Assembly: GCF_910592395.1 (NCBI RefSeq)
Contig: NC_088321.1
Coordinates: 9,674,001 to 9,738,000 of the forward strand
Length of the DNA stretch: 64,000 nt
Direction: 5' to 3'
DNA from: Lineus longissimus
Lineage: Eukaryota; Nemertea; Pilidiophora; Heteronemertea; Lineidae
Shown here: piece after piece, positions 21,904-31,425 of the stretch
How the letters are laid out: each line of letters opens with the position of its first letter
Position numbering within the stretch: the stretch's first letter is position 1
The notes under the pieces: generated by a model
Told to the model about the DNA's origin: nothing
Seen by the model: the letters and a program-made list of their open reading frames with translations, nothing else
The model's database searches: none
Position numbers and translations under genes: made by a program

Positions 21904-23067
21904 GTGTTACCAGAACATGTTTCAAAAAGTGAACTTGCCGAAAGATTTAACAATTTCTTCTCTGAAAAGATTGTCAAGATCCGAAATGGAATGCAACGAC
22001 TGCCGAACATTGTTGAAACGCCCGCTTGTAACTTGTGCAGTGAACTCTCAGTCTTCAATCCAGCTACAGAGGATGAGGTAAAGAAGACCATCATGTCCAG
22101 TGCATCAAAGTCGTGTGCCCTAGATCCACTACCAACCTGGCTTCTAAAGGACACAGTTGATGAATTTGTTCCCATAATCACCAAAATTGTAAATCAGTCT
22201 ATGGCGGATGGCGTAGTTCCCAAGGACTTAAAGCATGCACATATTCGACCATTGCTTAAGAAGGCAGGCCTAGATAAGGACACTCTAAAGAACTGCTGCC
22301 CCGTGTCTAACCTTAGTTTTATTTCGAAAGTTCTTGAAAAGGTTGTGGCCAAAAGATTGGACGATCACCTACAGGCCAACTCTCTACGTGAGCAATACCA
22401 AAGTGCTTACACGCCGTTCCATTCTACGGAAACCGCTCTTCTCCGTGTTCAGTCGGACATTCTTGACGCCCTCAACAAAGGGAATGCAGCTGGGTTAGTA
22501 ATGTTAGACCTTTCAGCCGCCTTTGACACGCTTGATCATAATATCCTCTTGGAACGATTACGTGTGCATTTCAACATCAAGGGTGTGGCCCTCCAGTGGT
22601 TCAACTCATATCTGAACGACCGCTACCAGTCCATCAAAATTGATGATGAGTTTTCGTGTCCGAGATTACTTCAGTTCGGTGTACCTCAGGGTTCGGTCCT
22701 CGGCCCGAAGCTATATACAATGTACACCAAGCCATTGGGTGATTTAATCCGACGACATGGACTCAACTATCATTTCTGCGCGGACGACACGCAACTGTAC
22801 ATTTTCCTTGAAAAGAACAATGCGATGAGTCAAACCATTCAGATTCAGCGACTTGAAGCTTGCCTTAGTGAGATTGGTACGTGGATGGAGAGCAACCTTT
22901 TGAAACTAAACGGAGATAAAACTGAAGTTATGCTGTATACTTCCAAATTTTCCCGTGAAGAACCGATCGCCGTGAATGTTAACATCGACGGGTTGTCTAT
23001 TTCTCCGGCTGAATCAGTTCGAAATCTCGGTGTTGTTTACGAAATGAACACATCACTCCAGTTTTAA
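21904..23067 (+). pseudogene. LINE ORF2, reverse transcriptase
   Basis: A 387-residue open frame with the non-LTR RT blocks in order: SFISKVLEKVVAKRL, QSAYTPFHSTETALL, MLDLSAAFDTLDH (first catalytic Asp), FGVPQGSVLGP and FCADDTQLY (catalytic Asp pair), then LKLNGDKTE. It ends at NLGVVY, after which about 80 residues typical of the family are missing. CADD with TQLY is usual in the CR1/L2 group. It copies LINE RNA at the nicked target in functional elements; this copy cannot. Confidence 0.93.
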
Positions 23068-23387
23068 AAACACTACATTGGCTGCCAGTCAAATATAGAA
23101 TTCTATTCAAGGTTTTATTGCTTGTTTACCGAGCACTTCATGGCACAGCACCATCATATTTATCCGAACCAGTCAATCTTTACCAGCCAACTAGGCCACT
23201 GCGCTCACAATTCAAACATAGATTAATTATTCCAAGGACAAAAAACAAAAATGGTCATCGTTCGTTTCAATGTAGTGGTCCTTACTTGTGGAACTCTCTG
23301 CCGGAAGATCTTGCTGTGATAAATGACTCCAAATCTTTTAGTCGTGCTTTAAAAATCCACCTTTTTAAATCAGCTTTTGACATTTAA
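23049..23387 (+). pseudogene. LINE ORF2, C-terminal domain
   Basis: In another frame than the RT, starting HITPVLKTLHWLPVKYRI and ending LKIHLFKSAFDI, the conserved C-terminal block of CR1/L2-type ORF2 (LWNSLPEDL). The junction with the RT at 23041-23049 removes the usual intermediate segment and changes frame. Confidence 0.88.
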
Positions 23388-23532
23388 CCCTTTTGGACAC
23401 TTTTAGTATGGACCCTTTTAACTAAAATGGACTTAATTATTATTTTCATATAGACATTTTAAAATGCTTGAAACTCTGTACAGTGCCCTGGAGCAAGCCT
23501 AGAGCTTGGACAGGGCACTATAATATACTGTA

Positions 23533-23565
<33 letters not shown>

Positions 23566-23780
23566 CACCTGTTTTTTACTTGTCAGAACAGTGAACGTCA
23601 GGAATGCCACGCAAATTCACATTTTTGACATGTGACGGTCTTTCGGTATGTTCGGCGGTCCCGTACGCAGGAATTCACCAAAGATCATCTTTGTTATTTT
23701 CAAACATTCGACGAAATTTGACGCTGATGTTTACTCAGTTCGTCAGAAATTCAACGCTTGGGATTTTTTTGGAAACCTCA

Positions 23781-23852
23781 GGATGCGACGCGGATGCGAC
23801 GCGGATGCGACGCGGATGCGACGCGGATGCGACGCGGATGCGGCGTCGCATC
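23781..23852. repeat. 11-bp minisatellite ending in an inverted unit
   Basis: GGATGCGACGC is repeated at 23781, 23792, 23803, 23814 and 23825, followed by a variant at 23836. The array ends with GCGTCGCATC (23843-23852), the reverse complement of the unit core, so it can fold as a hairpin. 11 bp is not a multiple of three, and the open frames through it are accidental. Confidence 0.9.
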
Positions 23853-24119
23853 AGTGTGGACCCCTGAAATGGGGGGTTCAGAGTTGTAATTGACCACTGC
23901 ATAACAACAATGTAACTTTTTATGTGGGTAGAAAAAGATAACATGTACAGCGAGCATTACAGACCAATAACTCTTTCACGATGTCAACTAAACCCAGTCA
24001 GCTATGACACCAGCTGCCCAGGGTTGTCTGAAAAACACTTCACTTTCCTAATACACCAACTCAATGTGCTCACGGGGGCATATGCCATGCCTTGCATTGC
24101 TCTTGTTGATGAATAAACT

Positions 24120-25037
24120 CCAGTCATATTTCCTGTAAACGAAATGATGAAAGCGTTCGAGTGCCCAAACTGCACCTAGCAATTCGCGCACGATATTGCT
24201 GTACTTTGATTCAGTGTCTTTGAGCGTGCGTGATGCGTAACATACAGGTTTTGAATCCTGGAGAAGAACAGCTCCAAGACCCCTTAGAGATACGTCACTC
24301 TGTATGCAAGATGGCTTTTTTGGATCGAAGTAACTCAATACACGAGTGGATGTGATGATTTCCTTCAGCTTTTCAAAGGCTCTTTGGTGCTCTGGGTTCC
24401 ACAGATACATGTATGTGGATTCCTTCCTTGTCAAGTCACGTAGTGGAGTGGCTACAGGCGCAATCGCTGGATCAAAACGATTCAGATAATTGACAAGTCC
24501 GAGAAATGATTGTAATGTCTGAATATCCTTGGGGGGTTGCATATCTTGAATGGCGCGAATTTTGCCTGGGTCTGGCTTCAGGCCCTCGTGAGACAAGTGA
24601 TGGCGATAGAATTATGTTTCTTCAACCTTGAATTGAAGCTTTTCACGACTGAACTTCACATTGTTAGCGCGAGCCTGATCACACATGTTTCTAAAGTTAT
24701 TGTCATGACTTTCCTCGCCAGGTTGATTGGCGAAGATAGTGTCCATTCGCTGCTGAAAAACATCCTGTGAAACTACTAAACCAAATGGCAGTCTATTGAA
24801 CTTGAATCTGCCAAAAGGGGTACTAAACGTAGTTAGTAATGAGGATTCTTCATCAAGAGGAATCATCCAATATCCGGATTTAGCATCGACAACTGTGAAA
24901 TGAGTAGCCCGAGCCAATTTGGGCATGATGTTGTCGATTGTCCTCATGTTGTAATGTTCCCTTTTTGTGGCCTTGTTATGATCTCTAGGGTCAAGGCAGA
25001 TACGAAGACCCTTGCCTTGCCCTTTATCAAGGATCAC
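24120..25037 (-). pseudogene. Gypsy RT and partial RNase H, catalytic box deleted
   Basis: Frame 25037-24612 has RT blocks (RICLDPRDHNKA, FTVVDAKSGYWMIPL, FGRFKFNRLPFGL). After FANQPG it jumps to NFRNMCDQARANNVKFS, so the segment with the YxDD box is deleted. A second frame (24596-24048) continues with LKPDPGKIRAI, FLGLVNYLNRF and RNase H up to ALERFHHFVY, where homology ends near 24120. The last residues belong to foreign sequence. A frameshift or stop lies at 24597-24612. Confidence 0.88.
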
Positions 25038-25161
25038 AAACGAGTTGACCCACTCAGTTGGTTCCGTGACTGATGAGATTATTTCAAGTTAGATTTGAAA
25101 GAGTCTTCGATATGTACAGCAACGGAACGTGGAGGGTTAACCACAGGAGTTGCTCCTTCTT

Positions 25162-25836
25162 TCAGCTGAATATGGTATGGGTCGCATACAAAGCATCCAA
25201 TACCAGAGAATAAATCAGAATATTTCTCCAGAACTTTGTCCTTGATGAGCATTTACTGATCAGAATGTTTCTTGGTTTCAACACTTGGGTTGTCTTTACA
25301 GCACAATTGATGCAGATTAGATCCATATCCTTACAGGACCGACAACCAAGAATGATGGGCCCTTCGATATCAGTCACATCAAAATGTGTTTTCACAAGTT
25401 GGCCATTGTCACGGATGAATACCTCACAAGATCCCAAGTTGGTGATTTCAGTACCACCATGCGCTATTAGCTTTGCACACGGCGCATTCAACTCATGTTG
25501 AGGCATGAAAAGTTCCTTATAGTGCTTGACAGGAAGCACATTCGTTTGCCTATTATGACCACGACTTTGTTGAGAAGATTTACCATTTGCACTAAAAGTA
25601 GAATGGCAAGTTGCGGCAAAGTGGCCAACTCTAGAGCATTTCGAACAATTTGCGTTCCTGGCTGGGCATTCAGCCCGCAGATGACACGCATTTCCACAAA
25701 ACCAACACGACTCCTTTTGTTTTGGTTTCTCAAACGTTGACTTTTGACCTTGAGAGAATTGTGTGTCCTTCGGTCTCGATTGTTTATTCTTGTGTTTTCG
25801 GAACTCATTCACTTCCTGTTTGATTTCCTGTGATAA
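25162..25836 (-). pseudogene. Gypsy nucleocapsid and protease region
   Basis: Two CCHC zinc knuckles, CWFCGNACHLRAEC and CSKCSRVGHFAATC, bind RNA in this family. A stretch with GPIILGCRSCKDMDLI resembles the distal part of a gypsy protease, but the DTG/DSG active site is not visible. The open frame extends upstream of the first ATG to about 25836 and is then cut. Confidence 0.75.
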
Positions 25837-26104
25837 AATCCATCGTCCTCCAAGTCATCTCTTCAAATCAAGGTATATTTAGGACAGCAAGATCAAACCC
25901 GCTTATTCAATACCCTACTAACTCTTACAGAGACTTCACTCTGGTCCAGTCGGGAATAGATCAAAACCGCGCGATATTTCTGTCAGTTTTTGAATTTTTC
26001 CATTTCATGTTATTTAATGATGTGTCTGCACACTCTGGAATGGCAAGTCACTGGACAGCCCTCAGCTGCTAATAATGCCCTTAATTAAATGAGTGGTCCT
26101 TTAA

Positions 26105-26390
26105 CCCTTTGCCTCCTGAGCCACAACCCACCTGGGACACGAGAGCACTTTTTCCATAATTTTATTTACCTGTGAGAAACGTCATGAGTATCGCCATTGT
26201 GTAGTTCTAATGGCCGCCGACTGTTTGTACTGGCAGCACGAATCATTAGAGCAGTTAAGAAGGTTGTTAGCAGATGGCAGTTCTATGCATTCACTTAAAA
26301 CGCAATTTGTTTGAGGCGTACCCAGTACGCGTGACGTGTCCAGCGATAGTAAATTACTGCGTACAGGGTACGCATTATGTAGGCAAAGGG
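26105..26390. mobile_element. piggyBac-like MITE, 286 bp, TTAA duplications
   Basis: TTAA at 26101-26104 and 26391-26394. Ends are CCCTTTGCCTCC and, inverted, CCCTTTGCCTAC. No ORF. The right end has palindromes GCGTACCCAGTACGC (26316-26330) and GCGTACAGGGTACGC (26359-26373), centred 67 and 24 bp from the end. By analogy with the others this is the transposase 5' side. It lies in an intron 38 bp before the PPIL3 exon at 26429. Confidence 0.88.
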
Positions 26391-26428
26391 TTAACAGTAA
26401 CTGAATGATATGACATTTGTTTTTTCAG

Positions 26429-26547
26429 CACAATAAACGTGGAATGGTGTCTATGGCTAACAATGGGGCAAACACGAATGGTTCTCAGTTTTTCATCACA
26501 TATGCCAGGCAGCAACATCTTGATATGAAATACACAGTTTTTGCCAA
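26429..26547 (+). CDS. ppil3: PPIL3-like cyclophilin, one internal exon
   Basis: The translation HNKRGMVSMANNGANTNGSQ, continuing FFITYARQQHLDMKYTVFAK, matches the cyclophilin core: FFIT and the hydrophobic pocket segment are conserved, and HLDMKYTVF is characteristic of PPIL3 rather than PPIA. PPIL3 is a peptidyl-prolyl isomerase associated with the spliceosome. The exon has a pyrimidine-rich TTTGTTTTTTCAG acceptor (AG 26427-26428) and a GTGAGT donor at 26548. It is 119 bp and ends after the second base of a codon. Other exons were not found in the window; flanking introns are filled with transposons. It is the only clear host coding sequence here. Confidence 0.9.
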
Positions 26548-26665
26548 GTGAGTAATGATAGATAGAAACATTGCGATTTCAACCCTCAATATGTTTTCAC
26601 AGGCTGCAGCCCATATATCAGTGATGGATCGGATTTTTGAAAGGTCAGTGTTTAATTTCGAAAAG

Positions 26666-26787
26666 AAAACTGCATAAGTCGCTGATCCGATTCACCAGAT
26701 CACACGAGGTAATATTCTCCGGCCTGAAAACTGCATAAGTTGCTGATCCGAGTCACCAGATCACACGAGGTGATATTCTCCGGCCTG
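26666..26787. repeat. Tandem duplication, 2 x 61 bp
   Basis: Two adjacent copies starting AAAACTGCATAAGT at 26666 and 26727 and ending CTCCGGCCTG, with few differences. They lie in the intron after the PPIL3 exon. Confidence 0.9.
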
Positions 26788-26851
26788 AAAGCTAGAGACG
26801 CAGAAAATCATCAAGGCCTTTACTACTGTTGCTAACAATAGTTTATCCGTG

Positions 26852-27312
26852 AATGTTATGTCCACATCGTTTGGGGCTCTGGAAGGCAAACTACTGGTTT
26901 GATTTATTAAAGTTTTATATTGGTCTTCACCCAAAAACCAAACATGATTTTTAAATTTTAGTAACCGTGGTTACGAAAAATATTTTTGTATGCATTTGTG
27001 TACATTGATGTACTGCATTGAATTTGGACATTTTCCACTCTGTATGGTTTATTTCTCAACCAATCTGGATGAAATGCTGAGGTTTTAATTTTATTTAAAG
27101 TCCATAAGCTCGATTGTCAATTATGAAAGAGAAATACCAAGAAACACAATATGGCCTCTCCGGGGGGCCCTTTAAAAATTACTATTGGGCTTCATTTCTG
27201 CACTGAGAATGCTGAACCCCTACAATCCTGTTTGTTTTTGAGGCAAGGATCAATAACAACCACTTCAAAGACGTCCAACCTCCAGAGCCCCAAACGATGT
27301 GGACATAACATT
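26852..27312. repeat. Perfect 32-bp inverted repeats, 397 bp apart
   Basis: 26852-26883 begins AATGTTATGTCCACATCG and 27281-27312 is its exact reverse complement. The spacer has no recognised ORF. It may be a foldback or MITE end pair, or two fragments of one repeat in opposite orientation. Confidence 0.85.
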
Positions 27313-28320
27313 TCCAAATGGACTATTACTAGTTCTGTAGGCCTAATTGTCAGTCATGTGTTGAGGAGGTCTTTCCATGGGCTGCTTAGGTCTCATTAGG
27401 GATTTTTTTTATTCATGCATGACCAACCCCTAACCGTAGTTCCTAGAAAATCATTGATTCTTGGTCCTCGCAGTATGTCAGTGTGGATTAAGTGGTTGGT
27501 TTGGCAAAGACATGTTATTTGGAGTTTCTGAAAACTGGAGCGCTACTCAATAGGCGGCTAACGAGAAACAACGCATTTTACTGTTGTTGCCAACGAATGT
27601 ATACACTGAACTTGGGATGTGCATCGGGCCTGTGTTAAAATGCCGTCCAGTGCCAGTTGCTGCATTTTTCGCTGATTTTGGCAAAATTCAACATATCTGA
27701 AAATTTCAATGGTTGACCCTAGATTTTTTTTTGATTTTTGTGAAGCGTAAGCAACTGTCTTTCACAGGAATATGGTCACTGTAAGAATTATACAGGAAGA
27801 AATGTATAATATTTGGGGTTTTCCGTGATTGTCCGACCCAATTGGCATTTGGGATGGTGAACAGAGCTAGGAGCCAATGCGACACTGATGATTTAAAGAA
27901 ATATAATGCCCGATTTAACAACCTGCAGAATCAGGGAAATTGGCCGTTTCCAGTGATATACGACACAAATGGGTTGTCCTCATGCAATCACATTGGAAAC
28001 GCATTTTAAAATACATGTTAACGGGGCACGTCATCATCGCGTACATTTGGGAAAAACTCCCTAACAAGACCACAATCGCTTTGTTGTGACAAATATATTG
28101 AGTTATTTAGAAATAACTGCCTGTCTTTGAAGTTATAAGCTGCAACAACTTTAATTCCAGGCAAAATTTTTATATTTCCTTCGTTCATTAGACATTGAGC
28201 ACTTTTGCTTTTAGGTGAGAATCAAATGATAAAAAAACATTTCCAGGCAACTTTTCTGTAACCGCTTAGTGGAGAGCACTGCAACTTTTAGAGATGATGG
28301 ACGATATGTGTGTGATTTGA
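27313..28320. other. No gene recognised
   Basis: AT-rich sequence without domain-bearing ORFs. If the PPIL3 gene continues rightward this is intron. Confidence 0.45.
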
Positions 28321-28620
28321 TTTTTGGCTCACTGTAGGGAAGTCTATGCAACACCGCAGTGTCCGTCGTCCATCGTTGTCTGTATCCTGTTTCAAAAACA
28401 GTGGCACGTTTCTTAACCGCTTGGGCTGTGAACTTGAAACTTTGTACCCAGGCGCAGTGCAATATTTCGCTTATTGGCTCACCATAGGGGAGTCTATGTA
28501 ACAACGCAGTGTCCGTCTTCCATAGTCGTCCTTCCGTCGTCTGTATCCTGTATTAAAAACAGTGGCACATTTCTTAACCGCATGAGCTATGAACTTGAAA
28601 CTTTGTACACATTATCATAT
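28321..28620 (+). repeat. Dispersed repeat (GCTCACC family), two 5' fragments in tandem
   Basis: TTTTTGGCTCACTGTAGGG followed by ACACCGCAGTGTCCGTCGTC and AACAGTGGCACGTTTCTTAACCGC recurs about 147 bp later as GGCTCACCATAGGGG and GGCACATTTCTTAACCGC. Both match the start of the intact copy at 58566. The second fragment ends near 28620, where gypsy LTR sequence begins. Confidence 0.8.
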
Positions 28621-28881
28621 CTAGCTAATCTTTCCTAAGTATCATCCATCAATACTTCAAGACATGACATTTGGCGACGAGGATAAACTAACTTCTAACA
28701 AAAGTACAAAGTAATCAGTATCACGCGTGTATTCGTGCATAAATCGACCGTAGATCGAGGCAGAATCCTGCTCGTGTAGTTGTGTACATCAGTGTACATA
28801 ACATACATTATCGGATCGGTCAGTACAGTGCTTCGTATCTATAGTGCTGTGCAGTGGACAATATTCGGGTAAACCTTCATT

Positions 28882-29792
28882 ATGTCGCTCAAACCAAAGC
28901 TAGCGGACTTGGAACATTTTTTTTCTCTTGAATCAAGGGAGACTGCAGCATCACATTGGGAACAATACATCAAACGGTTTGACAACTTTTTAGTTGCCAC
29001 CAATATCACTAATCAACTCGGGCAGAGAGCAATGCTGTTACACTGTGTGGGTGAGGAACTGTTCACAATATTCCAAAATATTTCTAATCGAGGTGATGCT
29101 GATAATTACGCTGCATGCAAGGATGCAATCCAAGCTTATTTCCAACCAGCCAAGAACATTGAATTTGAAACCTATACCTTTCGTCAGGCACGACAAAAGC
29201 CGGATGAATCGACTAACCAGTATCATGTTCAGCTCAGAAAACTGAGCGTACATTGTGAGTTCCATGATGTGGATCGTGAGATTAAATCGCAGATCGTACA
29301 AACTTGTCGTGACTCTGAAGTTCGTCAAAAGGCATTGCGGACCCAAACCTCACTTTGCAGCAACTCTTAGCCTATGCTAGGGCTAGAGAGGCTAGTGGGG
29401 TTCAGGCCATGGTTGATGGACAGGAGTCTGTAATTAAGAAAGTTGAGTCAAATAATAATCAATCAAAACCAAGGAAATTTGTACCCAAAGCAAAATCGAA
29501 GGCGAAAGACTTAACTTGTGGATTGTGTGGGGGACCATACCCACATGCTAAAGAATGCCCTGCAAAGGGAAAAAACTGCAATAACTGTGGTATTATGAAC
29601 CATTTTGCTAAGGTTTGCCGGAAATCGAAACAGGCAAAACATGGGACTCAGGCTGGTCAATCAGCAAAACCTAGATTCAATCCGAAGAATAGACAGCATC
29701 ATGTGGGTGATGATTATGAATACGACGATAATCAGAACCTGCCTTGGGAGAACACTTGGAGAACTTGTTTGGATCATCGGACTCCGTATTAA
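28882..29792 (+). pseudogene. Gypsy gag with two zinc knuckles
   Basis: ATG at 28882 opens a capsid-like frame (HWEQYIKRFDNFLVATNI, FRQARQKPDESTNQYHVQLR). It breaks near 29350 by frameshift and continues at 29355-29792 with zinc knuckles CGLCGGPYPHAKEC and CNNCGIMNHFAKVC. The N-terminal part resembles gag of metazoan gypsy elements without an env gene. Confidence 0.87.
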
Positions 29793-29847
29793 ACAAGTTG
29801 TAAACAAGTGAAGAAAGCAGGCATGGGCGGAGTCACCTATCACGCCA

Positions 29848-30190
29848 TATACCGTTGATGCTGTTATCAATGGTGTGGACATAACTTTCGAACTCGACAC
29901 CAGGGCTTCGAAAACCATCGTGAGTCAGAGTGAATTCGATAGACTGTGCACCGGCACAGAAACTTTAAATCTTGAACCAGCTTTGATAAGGTTACGTACT
30001 TATACCGGCCAAGAATTTCGACCATCAGGCATGTGTGTAGTTCCTGTCACGTACGAGGACCAACAGACGGAGCTGCCTCTCCTAGTCGTGGCTGGAGATC
30101 GTCCAGATCTGCTTGGACGAGACTGGATGTCTAAATTGCATCTGAAGTGGGAAACTATTTTCGAGACTCATTCTGTGCGTGAGAAAAAAT
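29848..30190 (+). pseudogene. Gypsy aspartic protease, active site altered
   Basis: The frame has FELDTRASKTIVS where retropepsins have DTGAS, so the glycine of the catalytic triplet is Arg. Downstream TGQEFRPSGMCVVPV and RPDLLGRDWMSKL match the flap and the conserved GRDW end. It is inactive on this evidence. Confidence 0.8.
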
Positions 30191-30910
30191 AAATCAGCGC
30201 ATCAGTGAAATCAAAGTTGTGTTGTCGAAATATCGCGACTTGTTTAAACCAGGCCTGGGGCAGGTCGACGTGAAAGCAAAACTTCACATTGATCCTAATG
30301 TTGTACCAGTATTCATAAGCCACGTCCAGTGCCATATGCACTTCACGATGGAATCGATAAAGAACTTGACAGATTGTTAGCTCTCGGTATCTTGGAACCT
30401 GTGGCTCAATCAGATTGGGCTGCACCGATTGTGCCTGTTCGTAAACCAAATGGGCAAGTTCGTATCGGTGGTGACTTTAAACTCACTGTCAATCAGGCTA
30501 CCAGGGGGACCAATATCCCATGCCAAAGATAGCTGACCTGTATGCCAAGTTGGCCGGAGGTCAGATCTTTGCAAACATTCACATGTCAGATGCCTACCTA
30601 CAAATGGAGTTAGACGACGCTTCGAAACAGCTAGCAGTTATCAACACACACCGTGGTTTATTTTGCTATAACCGTCTAGCTTTCGGCATTTCTTCCGCGC
30701 CTGGCATATTTCAGAGAACAATGGACAATTTGTTACAAGGACTTTATCATGTCGTTGTGTATCTCGAAAATATCTTGGTTACGGGCAAGACCGCTCAGGA
30801 GCACCTGGCTAATCTTGAGAAAGTTCTGCAACGGTTGCTAGATGCAGGTTGGCTGCTAAGAGAAGAAAAATGTACATTCCATGCTGATGCTGTTGTTTAC
30901 CTGAATTCAG
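30190..30910 (+). pseudogene. Gypsy reverse transcriptase with catalytic residues lost
   Basis: Pieces at 30190-30330, 30329-30532 and 30520-30918 are in different frames. RT blocks are clear ([39 protein letters not shown]). The first catalytic Asp position reads IHMSDAY, with His where Asp is expected, and the YxDD box reads YLEN, so all three metal-binding residues are substituted. Homology ends near 30907 at AVVYL. Confidence 0.87.
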
Positions 30911-31063
30911 GATTGTGAGTCCCGCACAGGATCCTATTGTCGATTGAGGCACAGCTTCACCGAGACTGCATGACGTATCCATACCAACTGAGGGTCTATA
31001 TCTCGTGTCATCAAAGACAACCTGCTGTTCTACCTCGTAGCGCATAACCCTTTCGAACCTGAG

Positions 31064-31124
31064 CAACCGTGACACGGTTGATCTTGACCCCACCACAATT
31101 ACCCGAGCAACCGTGGGTCGGTTG
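31064..31124. promoter_or_regulatory. Palindrome pair at the 5' end of the 31048 element
   Basis: CAACCGTGACACGGTTG (31064-31080) is perfect around one central base. CAACCGTGGGTCGGTTG (31108-31124) keeps six-base arms. Centres are 44 bp apart. Probable transposase sites, upstream of the transposase remnant. Confidence 0.7.
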
Positions 31125-31301
31125 ATGCAGAAGATCGTTGATAACTAGCAAGTTACGGTGCTGCCATCTTCGAACTGCCTATCAAACCAATGTCTACAAT
31201 CAATGAAACCAGTCTCGCTGGTTTTGGGGATTCCCCACCGATATATACGGCCGTAGTAGACATTTGTACTCCATGCATTGTAGAGTAGCAGCGCGGCGAT
31301 A

Positions 31302-31425
31302 TGGCGGCAAAACGGAAAGCACATTTGTCTACTGAAGATGTTCTTGCGGTGCTCGATGATGATAGCGAGTCTGATTTAGACCTGGGGGGTGAAGATATGG
31401 AGCTGTCAAGATGGGGAAAACATTG
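31302..31425 (+). pseudogene. piggyBac transposase N-terminal remnant
   Basis: ATG at 31302 begins MAAKRKAHLSTEDVLAVLDD and continues acidic (DSESDLDLGGEDMELS), the usual PGBD N-terminal pattern. It goes out of frame near 31405; acidic sequence continues in another frame to about 31450, followed by non-coding sequence in place of the DDE core. Confidence 0.75.

Larger units (their letters stand above)
21190..23566 (+). mobile_element. CR1/L2-like LINE, 5'-truncated and broken
   Basis: Order is endonuclease C-terminus, linker, reverse transcriptase, C-terminal domain, 3' UTR and a (TTA)n tail at 23535-23565. The start is lost within the endonuclease domain. There is a frameshift near 21775, a stop near 21826 and an internal deletion near 23045. 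The 3' UTR matches the orphan tail at 2682-2800. Confidence 0.9.
21082..23894. repeat. Perfect 24-bp inverted repeats enclosing a LINE
   Basis: 21082-21105 (GTCAATTACAACTCTGAAC then C5) is exactly complementary to 23871-23894. The left copy runs into a C17 tract. Between them lie a LINE, an 11-bp minisatellite and unassigned sequence. They could be the ends of a DNA element into which the LINE inserted, but no clear target duplication was found outside them. Confidence 0.7.
24115..25840 (-). mobile_element. Ty3/gypsy retrotransposon fragment without LTRs
   Basis: Holds nucleocapsid, protease region, RT and part of RNase H on the minus strand. It stops abruptly inside RNase H near 24115 and upstream in gag near 25840. 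No LTR is visible. Sequence beyond 24115 resembles a repeat also found near 58176. Confidence 0.85.
28625..30910 (+). mobile_element. Ty3/gypsy element, 5' part
   Basis: A short LTR remnant ends at ACATGACA (28669), followed by TTTGGCGACGAGGATAAAC (from 28670), which looks like a primer binding site. Gag, zinc knuckles, protease and RT follow. The element stops near 30910 in the RT thumb, at the junction with BEL/Pao sequence of opposite orientation. RNase H, integrase and the 3' LTR are absent. Confidence 0.85.
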
